In this document: positions 36,343 to 45,368 of the stretch, in pieces
How positions within the stretch are numbered: position 1 is the first letter of the stretch
How the letters are laid out: each line of letters opens with the position of its first letter
Source: Chloroflexi bacterium ADurb.Bin180
GTDB lineage: Bacteria > Chloroflexota > Anaerolineae > UBA2200
Direction: 5' to 3'
Assembly: GCA_002070215.1 (NCBI GenBank)
Contig: MWCV01000006.1
Span: 34,227-98,226, forward strand
DNA length: 64,000 nucleotides
The notes under the pieces: model-generated
What the model was told of the DNA's origin: nothing
Seen by the model: only the letters and a program-made list of their open reading frames with translations
Databases searched by the model: none
Program-made: the position numbers and the translations under genes

Positions 36343-37752
36343 CTACTGCAGCGGTTGCGCCGCTGCATCGCGCCCCAGAATCAGCCGGATGTCCGGTCCG
36401 CCCTGGATACCCTGCTCATGGCGCACGTTTTCCTTGGCTACCTGGAAGAGCTGTGTGAGCAGCCGCATGGTGTTCTCTTTGCCACTGTAGTCGATCAGAA
36501 TCGTCTTGGCATAGTCGGAGCGGTCAGCATTGCTGACGCTGCCCACGTTGTAGCCTTTACCCTTCAGGTAGTCCGCCGTACGCTGGGCGAGGCCTGGCGT
36601 GAGCGTGCCGTTCTGAACATCCACCCTGGCGGCTTCCTGTCTGATCAGGGCCGGAGCGGACTGATCGGCCGTCGATGTTGGATTGGGGTTGCCCAGGAAT
36701 TGGTTCACCGCCTCGCGAATGAGCTCCCGGTTCGGGAGGAGCACATCAGCGCCGTCAGGGGTGATCTGCCTTGTGGTCATCGACTCGTCAATCACCACAC
36801 TGTTGATCTCAGAGCTGATCTCTCGCGCCAGCTTGGCCAGGGAGTACATTTCACTCAGACTGAGGTCAGTCTGCACCGAGTCGCCTACTAGCTTGAGCAT
36901 CTCCGGAATGCGCGTAAGCGGGATATTCAGACTGAGCACCTTGTCACGGACCGCCCGCAGCACCTGCTGCTGACGTCTGGCCCGGCTAAAGTCACTGCTG
37001 CCATGCCTGGCTCTGGCATACTGCAACGCTGTCTTGCCATCCATATGCTGCAGGCCGGCAGGAATATCCACCGTCATATAGCCATAGTTGTTGTCAGGGT
37101 ACTTCTCGTCGTGAATTGCCGACTTGACCTCGACCTGGATTCCCCCTATGGCATCAATCAGCTTTTCAAAGCCCTCAAAGTTGATGCGCACATAGTACTG
37201 AACGGGTATGCCCAGGGTGTATTGAACGGTCTTTTTGGCCAGAGCTGGACCACCCCCGGGGTACTTGTCGCGTTCGCCCAGGAAATGCGCGACATTGATG
37301 CGGTTCTCGGAATGGCCCGGAATGGGCACCCACAGGTCGCGCGGAATTGACAGCATCCCCGCCGTCTTGGTCCCCGGATCGACCGTCACCACGATCATGG
37401 TGTCAGTGCGGCTCGGTCCCTGCTCGGAAAGACGCTTGTCTGTGCCCAGCAGAAGGATATTCACCCGCTCCTTGTTGAGGTTGACTGCCTCTTCGTCAGC
37501 AGGCCCGCCATTCTGCTGCTGCCCCCCCTGGGCTGGCAGGCCAAAGTCGGCGCGCACGACGAACGCCTTCACTGTGCTATAGAAATAGTAGGCAGAATAG
37601 GTGCCACCAAGCACAAACAACGTCAACAGCACGCTGACGATGGTCAGCTTGCCGAACGAAGGTCGATTCTGACGAGATCTGGTCGAGCTGGCAGCCGCCG
37701 ATCCCTGCCCTAGAGCCACCGCTCGAGGAGCTCGAGCGCCACCAACACCCAT
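36343..37752 (-). CDS. LytR-CpsA-Psr (LCP) family cell-wall glycopolymer ligase
   Basis: A 469-residue membrane protein with a basic cytoplasmic N-terminus, one transmembrane helix at about 36-57, an LCP catalytic domain from about 95 and a C-terminal LytR_C domain (about 365-465). LCP features are NILLLGTDKR, RTDTMIVVTVD, LSIPRDLWV, INVAH and ARARHGSSDFSRARRQQ, with the conserved Arg/Asp residues that bind the lipid pyrophosphate. Such proteins attach polymers to peptidoglycan outside the membrane, which fits a wall-bearing organism. The ATG follows GGAGGGC. Confidence 0.93.
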   Translation of the reverse strand: MGVGGARAPRAVALGQGSAAASSTRSRQNRPSFGKLTIVSVLLTLFVLGGTYSAYYFYSTVKAFVVRADFGLPAQGGQQQNGGPADEEAVNLNKERVNILLLGTDKRLSEQGPSRTDTMIVVTVDPGTKTAGMLSIPRDLWVPIPGHSENRINVAHFLGERDKYPGGGPALAKKTVQYTLGIPVQYYVRINFEGFEKLIDAIGGIQVEVKSAIHDEKYPDNNYGYMTVDIPAGLQHMDGKTALQYARARHGSSDFSRARRQQQVLRAVRDKVLSLNIPLTRIPEMLKLVGDSVQTDLSLSEMYSLAKLAREISSEINSVVIDESMTTRQITPDGADVLLPNRELIREAVNQFLGNPNPTSTADQSAPALIRQEAARVDVQNGTLTPGLAQRTADYLKGKGYNVGSVSNADRSDYAKTILIDYSGKENTMRLLTQLFQVAKENVRHEQGIQGGPDIRLILGRDAAAQPLQ

Positions 37753-37838
37753 TTGCCCTCCGGATACTACTGTAACCGTTACTCTCTAGTCGTTTCAGAG
37801 GCGGCTAAAGTTCCGCTCTATCGATCAGAAGAGAATCC

Positions 37839-38522
37839 TCATGATTCATTCGCGACAGAGCCACCAGATGGCGCTTGCTGCCTGACAATGAGCGCCTGCA
37901 TCAGGACGAACGCCGCTTTGATAGCTGGGCCACCCAAAGGATCGGCGGCAAGAATAGAGAACTCCCCTTCGCCAAAGTGCAGTCCGCCAAAAGTGAGGGC
38001 ATTGACCCTTGCTATGCCTTTGCCGGGAGCAGGCGGTCGCGGCTGATCCCATATCCCGGTCGCATTCACGATATTCTGCCCGCAAGCCAACAGCTCGTCA
38101 ATCAGTCGGTCGACCTCATCCTCGGGAATCTCCCAGACAACGCCTCCGCCTGCAAAGTTGTAATAGCGGGCAGTATGATCACCGTAGGCTGCGACGAGGT
38201 CGTGTCCTGCTCCCACAGGCACCTCCACCACTACACCCTGTATCTTAGCAGCCAGGTCGTCCGGTGGGGCAACCTTCATATCACGCAGGCAACGCCACGC
38301 CTGCAAGCACACTCTGGTCTCGAGACTCGGCAGAGCGATGATTCCCTGCAGAGCCTTTATTGCGGCCGGCTCATCGCCTGCCACCGCCGCCCGATGAGCC
38401 GCGGCGAACAGCCCCAGCGGCCCCGACTCTCCGTCCGCGGAGGCGCGAGCGGCAATTCCTTCCAGAGATTCATCGGCGAACAATAGTTCACGTAGCAACA
38501 AACCTGCCTTCTTTTTCTTCAT
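37839..38522 (-). CDS. Hypothetical protein, function unknown
   Basis: A 227-residue soluble protein beginning MKKKKAGLLLRELLFADESL. An alpha-helical, repeat-like first half (AAHRAAVAGDEPAAIKALQGIIAL) is followed by an alpha/beta second half (GAGHDLVAAYGDHTARYYNFAGGGVVWE, GGPAIKAAFVLMQALI). I recognise no family. The ATG at 38522 is chosen because AGAAGGA lies upstream and because more distal in-frame starts fall within a terminator-flanked tRNA region. It may be co-transcribed with the LCP gene 86 bases downstream. Confidence 0.65.
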   Translation of the reverse strand: MKKKKAGLLLRELLFADESLEGIAARASADGESGPLGLFAAAHRAAVAGDEPAAIKALQGIIALPSLETRVCLQAWRCLRDMKVAPPDDLAAKIQGVVVEVPVGAGHDLVAAYGDHTARYYNFAGGGVVWEIPEDEVDRLIDELLACGQNIVNATGIWDQPRPPAPGKGIARVNALTFGGLHFGEGEFSILAADPLGGPAIKAAFVLMQALIVRQQAPSGGSVANES

Positions 38523-38580
38523 CAGCTGTATGTTCCTTCTCTCGCCCAGTGAGATGTCGTTGAAAAGCCCACCCGATACG

Positions 38581-38608
38581 AAAACGCCGCATCCTGCATG
38601 GATGCGGC
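38581..38608 (-). terminator. Terminator of tRNA-Thr
   Basis: On the minus strand a 9-bp perfect stem (38608-38600 with 38594-38586), loop ATGCA, is followed by G and UUUU (38584-38581). Confidence 0.75.
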
Positions 38609-38620
38609 TCATTCATCAGA

Positions 38621-38692
38621 GCCACCCTCGAGACTTGAACTCGAAACCCATCACTTACGAAGCGATTGCTCTACCGATTGAGCTAGGGTGGC
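38621..38692 (-). tRNA. tRNA-Thr (anticodon CGU)
   Basis: A 72-nt cloverleaf is readable on the minus strand: acceptor GCCACCC/GGGTGGC, D-arm GCTC/GAGC, anticodon stem ATCGC/GTGAT with loop TTCGTAA, and T-arm CGAG/CTCG with TTCAAGT. Anticodon CGU reads ACG (Thr). The 3' CCA is not encoded. Confidence 0.93.
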
Positions 38693-38720
38693 GATGTGGT
38701 CCAACCCGCAAAGCGAAGCT

Positions 38721-38749
38721 AGTATAGCGAAGAGTCGCCCATGTGGCAA
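38721..38749 (-). promoter_or_regulatory. Promoter of tRNA-Thr
   Basis: On the minus strand TTGCCA (38744-38749), a 17-bp spacer and TATACT (38721-38726), starting about 20 nt before the mature tRNA. Confidence 0.75.
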
Positions 38750-38849
38750 ATGCTGCTCGGCCGGCTCACGCTGCCGGGCCAGACAAATGAACCCCTGCCA
38801 TCTGAGTGACATCCTCGCTGCGCAGGGGCCGCTACCAAACGTGCCATAT

Positions 38850-38922
38850 GAGCCGTGCGCGACTCGAACGCGCGACGCCCTGCTTAAAAGGCAGGTGCTC
38901 TACCTAGCTGAGCTAACGGCTC
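38850..38922 (-). tRNA. tRNA-Lys (anticodon UUU)
   Basis: A 73-nt cloverleaf on the minus strand: acceptor GAGCCGT/ACGGCTC, D-arm GCTC/GAGC, anticodon stem CCTGC/GCAGG with loop CTTTTAA, and T-arm GCGCG/CGCGC with TTCGAGT. Anticodon UUU reads AAA/AAG. The 3' CCA is not encoded. Confidence 0.95.
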
Positions 38923-38945
38923 ATCGCCTCTGATAGGCGAACGCC

Positions 38946-38974
38946 AGTATAACCCGACACCCGGGCAGTGTCAA
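38946..38974 (-). promoter_or_regulatory. Near-consensus promoter of tRNA-Lys
   Basis: On the minus strand a perfect TTGACA (38969-38974), a 17-bp spacer and TATACT (38946-38951). Confidence 0.8.
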
Positions 38975-38992
38975 ACCAAACGGGAACAATCC

Positions 38993-39021
38993 TTGACACG
39001 CTTCGTCATCCACTCTAGAAT
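38993..39021 (+). promoter_or_regulatory. Near-consensus promoter of the small lipoprotein gene
   Basis: TTGACA (38993-38998), a 17-bp spacer and TAGAAT (39016-39021). It diverges from the tRNA-Lys promoter; the two -35 boxes are 18 bases apart. Confidence 0.75.
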
Positions 39022-39040
39022 CCTGTCGGAGGCACAGAGA

Positions 39041-39466
39041 ATGACAAAGCAACTGGTGGTACTTACCCTGGCCCTTCTCGTGATCGGACTGCTCTGCTCC
39101 TGTGACCGGCCTCGTGCGTCGCCACAGGCGGCAAGCGAACCTGTCCTCGTGCTAGAGCGCACCGGTGGCATCGCCGGCTTTGCTGATCATCTCGTGGTCG
39201 GTTTCGATGGCCAGTATTACCTGTCGCAGCGGCAGAAGGAATATCTCGGCTCTCTGAGCGCCGAGTCTACGGCCTGGCTGCGCGACCAGTATAACCGCCT
39301 CGCGCCCTTTACGCTGCGTCTGGAGGATAACCCGGGCGGGCCGGACAACATGGTTCGCCAGGTTGTCTGGACGGGGCTCGGGAAGCAGGTGGCTACGCAG
39401 GCCGAGCAGCAGGAGATCCTCAACTGGAGCATTGATCTTGTAGCCACTCTGCTGAAACCACAGTAG
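39041..39466 (+). CDS. Small putative lipoprotein, function unknown
   Basis: A 141-residue protein with a signal peptide ending in a lipobox-like LLCSC (Cys21), then a soluble domain with VLVLERTGGIAGFADHLVVGFDGQYYL and a Trp-containing C-terminus. The motif G-I-A-G-F-xD-xxxV resembles small inhibitor-like or protealysin-propeptide-like domains, but I make no assignment. The ATG at 39041 is chosen because GGAGG precedes it and the in-frame TTG at 38993 is the promoter -35 itself. A strong terminator follows at once, so it is monocistronic. Confidence 0.75.
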   Translation: MTKQLVVLTLALLVIGLLCSCDRPRASPQAASEPVLVLERTGGIAGFADHLVVGFDGQYYLSQRQKEYLGSLSAESTAWLRDQYNRLAPFTLRLEDNPGGPDNMVRQVVWTGLGKQVATQAEQQEILNWSIDLVATLLKPQ

Positions 39467-39485
39467 TTGACACTGGAGAACAAAG

Positions 39486-39527
39486 GGGCGGGCGGCACAC
39501 TGATCGTGTGTCGCCCGCCCTTCTTTT
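39486..39527. terminator. Strong intrinsic terminator, bidirectional
   Basis: Bases 39486-39500 pair with 39506-39520 (15 bp, one G-U) around TGATC, followed by TTCTTTT. On the other strand CCTTTGTT follows. It serves the lipoprotein gene and the convergent aspS. Confidence 0.9.
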
Positions 39528-39548
39528 GACCGAGACCGCGCTGCGTGC

Positions 39549-40847
39549 TTACGGTGCGAGGCGATCCTGATCGCGTGGGAACAGAGTGACTTCGCGCAGG
39601 TTCGTCTGCCCGGTGAGCTGCATCAGCAGGCGCTCCAGGCCCATGCCAAATCCGCCGTGCGGAGGCATACCGTACTTGAAGGCCTGCAGGTAGCCGCTGA
39701 TCTGCTCCGCCTTGATGCCCCACTTGGCTGCGTTCTCCAGCAGCTGTTCGTAACGATGGATGCGCTGCCCGCCCGTGACCACCTCGCAGCCGCGGAACAG
39801 CAGGTCAAAGCTCTTGGTCAGGGTGGGCTCTTGCTCGTCGGGCAAGGCGTAGAAAGGCCGCTTGGCGGTCGGGTAGTGTGTCACGAACAGGAACTCTGAA
39901 CCCAGTTCCTTCGCTGCGTATTCGCACAGCCAGGCTTCATGCTGCGGCGCCAAATCCGGCTCACCCCGGCAATCCTCTTTGTACCGCTCAAGGATGATCC
40001 GCTGTGCATCGGGCATACGGATGGACGGAATCGACTCGCCGATTGCGGGCACCTTCAGCTTGAGCAGAGCTACCTCTTTCGCACACCCCTCCGTCACCCG
40101 CGTGAACATGTGACGCAGCACGCCGGTCAGCATCTTCATGACGTCAGTGTGATCATCGACAAAGCCCATCTCCAGATCCATACTGACGTACTCATTCGTG
40201 TGCCGCGCCGTGTTGTGCTTTTCGGCCCGAAAGACGGGCCCGATTTCGAACACGCGCTCGAAAACACCCACCATGATCTGCTTGTAGAACTGGGGACTCT
40301 GTGCCAGGTAAGCAGGTCGCCCGAAATAGTCCAACACAAACACGTTCGCTCCGCTCTCGGTAGCTGAGCCAACGATCTTGGGCGTCTGGATCTCCACAAA
40401 CCCTTGCTCATTCAGGTATTCGCGGTAGCCGGTCATCAGCTCGGCCGAAATGCGGAAGAGGGCCCGTTTCTGCAGGTTGCGCAACCCGATGGGTGCATAG
40501 TCCAGGAAGGTATCCAGACCTGGTTTGAATTCCTTCTTGTTAATCTCAAACGGCAACGGCTCCAGCACCGGTGACAGCACCTCGATGCGGCAGTCGTGCA
40601 TCTCCGCCCCCACAGCGGCCCGTGGCTCTGCCGTGATCAGCCCCTCCACGTCAAGCACCGACTCGAATTGCAGCCCGCGCAGCTTGGCTATCTCATTGGC
40701 ATTGTCCAGTACCGCCTGGAACGTTCCCGCTCCGTCGCGCAGAACGAGAAAGCCAAATTGCCCCATATCGCGCCAGCTATGCATCCAGCCGCAGAGATGG
40801 ACTCTCTCCCCGATATGGGCGGGAGCATCAAGGGTACGGATTCTCAC
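39549..40847 (-). CDS. aspS: Aspartyl-tRNA synthetase, archaeal (probably non-discriminating) type
   Basis: A 432-residue class IIb synthetase with an N-terminal OB anticodon-binding domain (RVHLCGWMHSWRDMGQFGFLVLRD), motif 2 FRAEKHNTARHTNEYVSMD and motif 3 GGFGMGLERLLMQL, then LFPRDQDRL. It lacks the GAD insertion of the about 590-residue bacterial AspRS, so it belongs to the archaeal-type group that often charges both tRNA-Asp and tRNA-Asn and works with GatCAB. The start is GTG 40847, preceded by AAAGGAG. It lies 13 bases after the L,D-transpeptidase gene in one operon. Confidence 0.9.
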   Translation of the reverse strand: MRIRTLDAPAHIGERVHLCGWMHSWRDMGQFGFLVLRDGAGTFQAVLDNANEIAKLRGLQFESVLDVEGLITAEPRAAVGAEMHDCRIEVLSPVLEPLPFEINKKEFKPGLDTFLDYAPIGLRNLQKRALFRISAELMTGYREYLNEQGFVEIQTPKIVGSATESGANVFVLDYFGRPAYLAQSPQFYKQIMVGVFERVFEIGPVFRAEKHNTARHTNEYVSMDLEMGFVDDHTDVMKMLTGVLRHMFTRVTEGCAKEVALLKLKVPAIGESIPSIRMPDAQRIILERYKEDCRGEPDLAPQHEAWLCEYAAKELGSEFLFVTHYPTAKRPFYALPDEQEPTLTKSFDLLFRGCEVVTGGQRIHRYEQLLENAAKWGIKAEQISGYLQAFKYGMPPHGGFGMGLERLLMQLTGQTNLREVTLFPRDQDRLAP

Positions 40848-40860
40848 AGTAGAGCTCCTT

Positions 40861-41886
40861 TCACTCGTGCACGACCACCAGCGTGCCATTGGTAGGATCA
40901 TAGACCTGGCTCGCTCCGGCCGGCAGCACCGGATCGGTCCAGTAGAACAGCCATTTGGAGTCAGGCACGGTCAGGTTCACACAGCCATGACTGCGCCGCG
41001 TGCCGAAATCATTATGCCAGTACGCCCCGTGCAGCCCGTACCCGAGATAGAAGTATTGTATGTAGGGTACGTCCGGCTGCACATAGCCAGGACCAACCAT
41101 CGTCTGTGACAGAAGTTTATGGTAGACGCGATACCGCCCGAGGACCGTCGGCGTGCGCGTGGTCCCCGTGGACACCCGGGTGCGAAAGACCTCTACCTCG
41201 CCCTCCCAGGCAACGAGACTTTGAGTGGAGATGTCTACCTCGATCCACTTGGCGCCGCGGGCCGGCGTGGGTGTCTCAGTTGGCGTTGCCGTCTCGGTGG
41301 GCGTTGCTGTTTCCGTCGGCGTGGACGTCTCGGTAGGAGTAGAGGTCTGTGTCGGCGTCGAGGTGGCGGTGCTGGTTAGAGTCGAGGTAGGCGTAGGCGT
41401 AGCCGTGCTCGTCGGCGTAGCGGTGGGTGTCAGTGTCTGAGTGGCAGTAGCCGTTGCGGTTGCCGTAGCCGTTGGCGTCGGAGTCGGCGGAAAGACGAGG
41501 TCAGTCAGCTGCTCCCGGTAATTCAATGCTAGAACTGCGCCAGCGACGATCCCGGTGAGCAAGAGAAGAAAGGCCAGCACCCTGAAAATCCTAGAGGACC
41601 TGCTGCTGCCCGGCGTGGAACCCCTCGCCACCGCAGCTCGGTCCTGAGCCCAGGCCAGGCCAGCTTGAGCACGCTTGTTACGCGGGTTCAGCTTGAGCAC
41701 TTGTCGCAGGTAGCGCAGAGACTGCTGTGGGTCCTCGGCAATCCCCGCCAACCAGAGCAATGCCTCTTCGTTGTGCGGGTCTAGCCGCAGCACCTCTTCC
41801 AGGTGGCGGCGAGCCTGCACCCAGTCGCCTTTCCTGGCAACGGACTGACCGAGTTCGAGCAGATTCTGGACCTGGCTGGTAGTCAT
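40861..41886 (-). CDS. Membrane-anchored L,D-transpeptidase (YkuD) with TPR-like N-terminus
   Basis: A 341-residue protein. Residues 1-85 form a cytoplasmic TPR-like helical repeat ([27 protein letters not shown]). A transmembrane helix is at 101-121. A 76-residue linker of Pro/Thr/Ala/Ser/Glu repeats follows (134-209), then a YkuD domain with the catalytic motif SHGCVN (H300, C302) inside [14 protein letters not shown]. YkuD enzymes make 3-3 peptidoglycan cross-links outside the membrane. The ATG at 41886 has AAGAAGAG upstream. The coding repeats of the linker are visible at 41260-41487. Confidence 0.9.
   Translation of the reverse strand: MTTSQVQNLLELGQSVARKGDWVQARRHLEEVLRLDPHNEEALLWLAGIAEDPQQSLRYLRQVLKLNPRNKRAQAGLAWAQDRAAVARGSTPGSSRSSRIFRVLAFLLLLTGIVAGAVLALNYREQLTDLVFPPTPTPTATATATATATQTLTPTATPTSTATPTPTSTLTSTATSTPTQTSTPTETSTPTETATPTETATPTETPTPARGAKWIEVDISTQSLVAWEGEVEVFRTRVSTGTTRTPTVLGRYRVYHKLLSQTMVGPGYVQPDVPYIQYFYLGYGLHGAYWHNDFGTRRSHGCVNLTVPDSKWLFYWTDPVLPAGASQVYDPTNGTLVVVHE
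41260..41487 (-). repeat. Low-complexity coding repeat (Thr/Pro linker)
   Basis: Imperfect 6- to 18-base repeats encode units such as TPTETA, TSTPTE and TATATA. Such tracts expand and contract by slippage, so linker length may vary between strains. Confidence 0.8.
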
Positions 41887-41973
41887 TCTCTTCTTTGCTT
41901 TGCCGTCTGTCCCCGGGTCTACCGTTCTGCCATGCCTTGTGGCGAGAGCCCGGGCTATGGCACAATGGTGACG

Positions 41974-42002
41974 ATTATACCACGCGCTGTTGGCTGGCAC
42001 AA
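41974..42002 (-). promoter_or_regulatory. Promoter of the L,D-transpeptidase-aspS operon
   Basis: On the minus strand TTGTGC (41997-42002), a 17-bp spacer and perfect TATAAT (41974-41979). Confidence 0.6.
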
Positions 42003-42020
42003 CCCTTTTCGCCACGGCTG

Positions 42021-42049
42021 TTGGCTTGTGGCAGACTCTATGGTATCAT
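42021..42049 (+). promoter_or_regulatory. Promoter of the nucleotidyltransferase-Lgt-NAD operon
   Basis: TTGGCT (42021-42026), a 17-bp spacer and TATCAT (42044-42049), with AAGGAGG just before the ATG at 42091. It diverges from the promoter at 41974-42002. Confidence 0.55.
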
Positions 42050-42090
42050 TCCCCCAAGCCGACCGCACTTCTCCCAAGGAGGACTCGCTT

Positions 42091-44583
42091 ATGAAAGCAG
42101 TCGTGATGGCTGGCGGTGAGGGTTCGCGCCTGCGCCCACTGACGATCCACCGACCCAAGCCCATGGTTCCCATGGTCAACAAGCCGGTGATCGTTCACAT
42201 TCTGGATCTGTTGAAACGGCACGGGATCACCAGCGTAGTGCTCACGCTGCAGTACATGGCGGACGTAGTGCAGGATTACCTCGGCGACGGTTCCTCGATG
42301 GGCATGGAGATCAACTACTCTATCGAGGAGGTGCCCCTGGGTACGGCCGGGAGCGTGAAGAACGCCCAGAAGTACCTGGATGAGCCGTTCATCGTGATCA
42401 GCGGCGACGCCGTCACTGACTTTGACCTCAAGGCCATCACCGACTTTCATTCTTCCAGGGGCGCCAAGGCTACCCTCACGCTGTATCACGTACCCAACCC
42501 CCTGGAGTACGGTGTGGTGATCACTGGTCCTGACGGGCGCATCCTAGAGTTCCAGGAAAAGCCAAGCTGGGGCCAGGTGATCTCGGACACGGTGAACACG
42601 GGCATCTATGTGCTCGAGCCGGAGGTGCTTGACCTCTTCGAGGCGGGCAAGTCCTTTGATTTCAGCAAGGACCTCTTCCCAATCCTGCTCAACAACGGCG
42701 ACCCCCTCTATGGCTATGTGTCCGGCGGCTACTGGTGCGACGTGGGCAACATACAGGAGTACATCCGCGCCAGCAGTGATGTACTCGAGAGCCGCGTCCA
42801 TCTTGAGCCAATTGGCAAAGAGAGCGTTGGTGGTGTTTGGACTGGCGAGGGAGTAGAGATCGCTCCCGATGCCCAGCTCTATGGCCCCATCTATCTCGGC
42901 GACGGGGTCAAAATCAAAGGCGGGGTCGTCGTTCGCGGGCCGACGGTGATCCGCCCCTACACCATCGTCGACAACCGGGCTCAGGTCGATCGAAGCATCA
43001 TCTGGCGCAACTCGTACATCGGCGAAGGTGCCGAGCTGCGAGGAGCCATTGTCGGCCGGCAATGCAACATCAAGAGCAATGCCGTGATCTTTGAGGGTGC
43101 GGTCGTTGGTGATACCAGCACCATCGGCGAGAGAGCGGTCATCCATCCCAACGTCAAGATCTGGCCAGACAAGCTGGTTGAGGCGGGAGCAACGGTCAAG
43201 TCCAGCATCATCTGGGGTTCCCAGGGCCGCCGCGTCCTGTTTGGCCGTTATGGCATCACCGGACAGGTGAACGTTGACCTCACGCCCGAGTTCGCGACCA
43301 AGCTCGGCGCGGCATTCGGTGCTTCCTTGCCCAAGGGAAGTATCGTTACCATCAATCGTGACCCGCATCGCAGCCCCCGCATGCTCAAACGTGCCCTGAT
43401 CAGCGGCCTGCCCAGTGCCGGCGTCCACGTCCGCGACCTGCGCAGCGTGCCGATCCCGGTGGCGCGCTATATCACACGCAAGATCGGCGCCAGTGGCGGT
43501 TTGCATGTGCGCTTGTCCCCCCACGACGCTCGCACCGTCGACATCAAGTTCATGGACCGCCGCGGCCTCAACCTCAGCAAAGATGCCGAGCGGAATATCG
43601 AGCGGGTCTTTTTCCGCGAGGATTTCCGCCGCGTCTATCTCGACGAGATTGGCACCATCGACTACCAGCCGGACGTGATCGAAACCTACACGGCCGACTT
43701 TTTGGCCAAACTGAATACTCAGGCTATCCAGGCAGCGCGCTTCTCTATCGTGGTGGACTATGCCAATGCTCCTTCGTCGCTGGTGCTCCCATGCATCCTG
43801 CGCGACCTCGGTGTGCGGGTCGTAGAGTTGAACGCAGGCCTCGATGAATCCAGGATGTCGATCCCGCCGCAAGAGTTCCAGCAGTCGCTGGACCAACTGG
43901 CGACCATTTGCTCGGCGCTGCGCACCAACCTCGGAGCGCGGCTTGACGTCGGCGGCGAAAAGCTCTTTCTGGTCGATGACCGCGGCAAAATCGTGCCAAG
44001 CGGATTGGCCACGATGGCCCTCGCGACTCTGGCGCTGCGTGCTTCTGGCGGTGGCATCGCCGCCGTTCCGGTCACTGTCTCCAGGACGATGGAGGGCGTC
44101 GCCAGCCAGTATGGCGGCACGGTCATTCGCACCAAGACCGATATGCACGATGTTATGGAAGCAGCGACCCGCGAGGGTGTGGTGATTGCGGCAGACGGAA
44201 TGGACAACTATGCCTTTCCGCAGTTTCAGCCTGCCGCTGATGGCATGATGGCCCTGGCCAAACTGCTCGAATGCCTGGCCACGCAGAAAACCAGCCTGTC
44301 GCAGATCACGGATGCCCTGCCTCCACAGCATATGGCGGTGCGAGTAGTACCCTGTCCCTGGGAGGCCAAGGGTATGGTTATGAGGCTGCTTCACGAGCGC
44401 TACAAGGGCGACCTAGATGCACAGATAGACGGGGTCAAGGTCATCCTTGGCAATGACTGGGTGCTGGTACTTCCGGACCCTGATCAGCCGCTGTTCAGGG
44501 TCTATGCCGAATCGGATACCCAGCTCGCTGCCGATGACCTGGCCGGCAAGTACGCCCGCATCGTAGAGAGCCTGCAGAAGTAG
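42091..44583 (+). CDS. Sugar-1-phosphate nucleotidyltransferase fused to a phosphomannomutase-like domain
   Basis: An 830-residue fusion. Residues 1-235 are a nucleotidyltransferase with [18 protein letters not shown] and a conserved [10 protein letters not shown], then left-handed beta-helix hexapeptide repeats (about 255-365), then a phosphohexomutase-like region (about 385-825). The N-terminal part should make NDP-mannose or NDP-glucose for wall polymers or glycans. In the mutase part the phosphoserine loop expected as TASHNP reads [15 protein letters not shown], and the metal loop expected as DGDxDR reads LVDDRG, so activity is doubtful. The ATG follows AAGGAGG. It heads a five-gene operon. 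Confidence 0.88.
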   Translation: MKAVVMAGGEGSRLRPLTIHRPKPMVPMVNKPVIVHILDLLKRHGITSVVLTLQYMADVVQDYLGDGSSMGMEINYSIEEVPLGTAGSVKNAQKYLDEPFIVISGDAVTDFDLKAITDFHSSRGAKATLTLYHVPNPLEYGVVITGPDGRILEFQEKPSWGQVISDTVNTGIYVLEPEVLDLFEAGKSFDFSKDLFPILLNNGDPLYGYVSGGYWCDVGNIQEYIRASSDVLESRVHLEPIGKESVGGVWTGEGVEIAPDAQLYGPIYLGDGVKIKGGVVVRGPTVIRPYTIVDNRAQVDRSIIWRNSYIGEGAELRGAIVGRQCNIKSNAVIFEGAVVGDTSTIGERAVIHPNVKIWPDKLVEAGATVKSSIIWGSQGRRVLFGRYGITGQVNVDLTPEFATKLGAAFGASLPKGSIVTINRDPHRSPRMLKRALISGLPSAGVHVRDLRSVPIPVARYITRKIGASGGLHVRLSPHDARTVDIKFMDRRGLNLSKDAERNIERVFFREDFRRVYLDEIGTIDYQPDVIETYTADFLAKLNTQAIQAARFSIVVDYANAPSSLVLPCILRDLGVRVVELNAGLDESRMSIPPQEFQQSLDQLATICSALRTNLGARLDVGGEKLFLVDDRGKIVPSGLATMALATLALRASGGGIAAVPVTVSRTMEGVASQYGGTVIRTKTDMHDVMEAATREGVVIAADGMDNYAFPQFQPAADGMMALAKLLECLATQKTSLSQITDALPPQHMAVRVVPCPWEAKGMVMRLLHERYKGDLDAQIDGVKVILGNDWVLVLPDPDQPLFRVYAESDTQLAADDLAGKYARIVESLQK

Positions 44584-44597
44584 GGCCAGGGTCCACC

Positions 44598-45368
44598 ATG
44601 CATCCGGTGTTTCTGCGCTGGGGTTCTCACGCTGTCTACTGGTACTCGGCACTGATCTGGCTGGGTCTGGTTTCGGCCCTGGTCTATGCCCTCTGGCAGG
44701 CACCGCGAGCCGGCTTGGACCGTTCGCGCCTCCTCGATGCGGCCCTGTGCCTGCTGGCCGGCGGTTTGCTTGGTGCCCGTGCCGCCTACGTCATTCCCAA
44801 CTGGGCTGACTACGGCGGCCGGCCAGAGGCCCTGCTCGGGTTCTGGGGCGGCGGCTATTCGTTTCAGGGCGGCCTTTTCGGAGGCGCGCTGGGTCTGTGG
44901 CTGTATAGCCTGGTTGCTCACCAGTCGTTTCTGCGCCTGGCTGATGTGGCCGCGCCCGCCGTGGCACTGGGCCAGAGCATCGGTTGGGCGGGAGCATGGG
45001 TACACGGAGCCAATTACGGCCTCGTGGTCCGCTCAGCTTTCAGTATGTGGCTTCCTGATCTTTACGGTGTGTACGGGCCCCGCCTTCCGGTGCAGATGCT
45101 CGCCTGCCTCCTCGGCGCACTGCTTTTTCTGCAACTGCACAGACTGCGCCGCCGCCATCTGCCGGGTGGGCTTGTAGCCTTGCTCTACCTGCTTGGCAAT
45201 GGCACCCTCCATTTTGTGCTCGACTTTATGCGCGCCGACGAGACCTTCTACATGGGTCCTCTGCGCTGGACTCAGGTAGCCGAACTGGCTGAGGTTGTGC
45301 TTGGCCTGGCCATCCTGCTGTACCTGCACGCGACTCGTAACGCCACAGCAACGGAGAAGTCGAGGTGA
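44598..45368 (+). CDS. lgt: Prolipoprotein diacylglyceryl transferase (Lgt family)
   Basis: A 256-residue membrane protein with about seven helices and Lgt landmarks: GARAAYVIPNW, GYSFQGGLFGGALG, the degenerate Lgt signature GQSIGWAGAWVHGANYGL, RLPVQM and a C-terminal FMRADE. Lgt transfers diacylglycerol to the lipobox cysteine of prolipoproteins, which fits the several lipoproteins in this window. The signature is less conserved than in E. coli (GRIGNFINGELWG), so a specialised paralogue is possible. Fourteen bases separate it from the upstream gene. Confidence 0.8.
   Translation: MHPVFLRWGSHAVYWYSALIWLGLVSALVYALWQAPRAGLDRSRLLDAALCLLAGGLLGARAAYVIPNWADYGGRPEALLGFWGGGYSFQGGLFGGALGLWLYSLVAHQSFLRLADVAAPAVALGQSIGWAGAWVHGANYGLVVRSAFSMWLPDLYGVYGPRLPVQMLACLLGALLFLQLHRLRRRHLPGGLVALLYLLGNGTLHFVLDFMRADETFYMGPLRWTQVAELAEVVLGLAILLYLHATRNATATEKSR

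Noticed and set aside
42544..44394. A 616-codon minus-strand open frame.
   Set aside because: Antisense shadow of the nucleotidyltransferase/mutase fusion; its His/Asp/Gly-rich composition is typical of GC-rich antisense frames.
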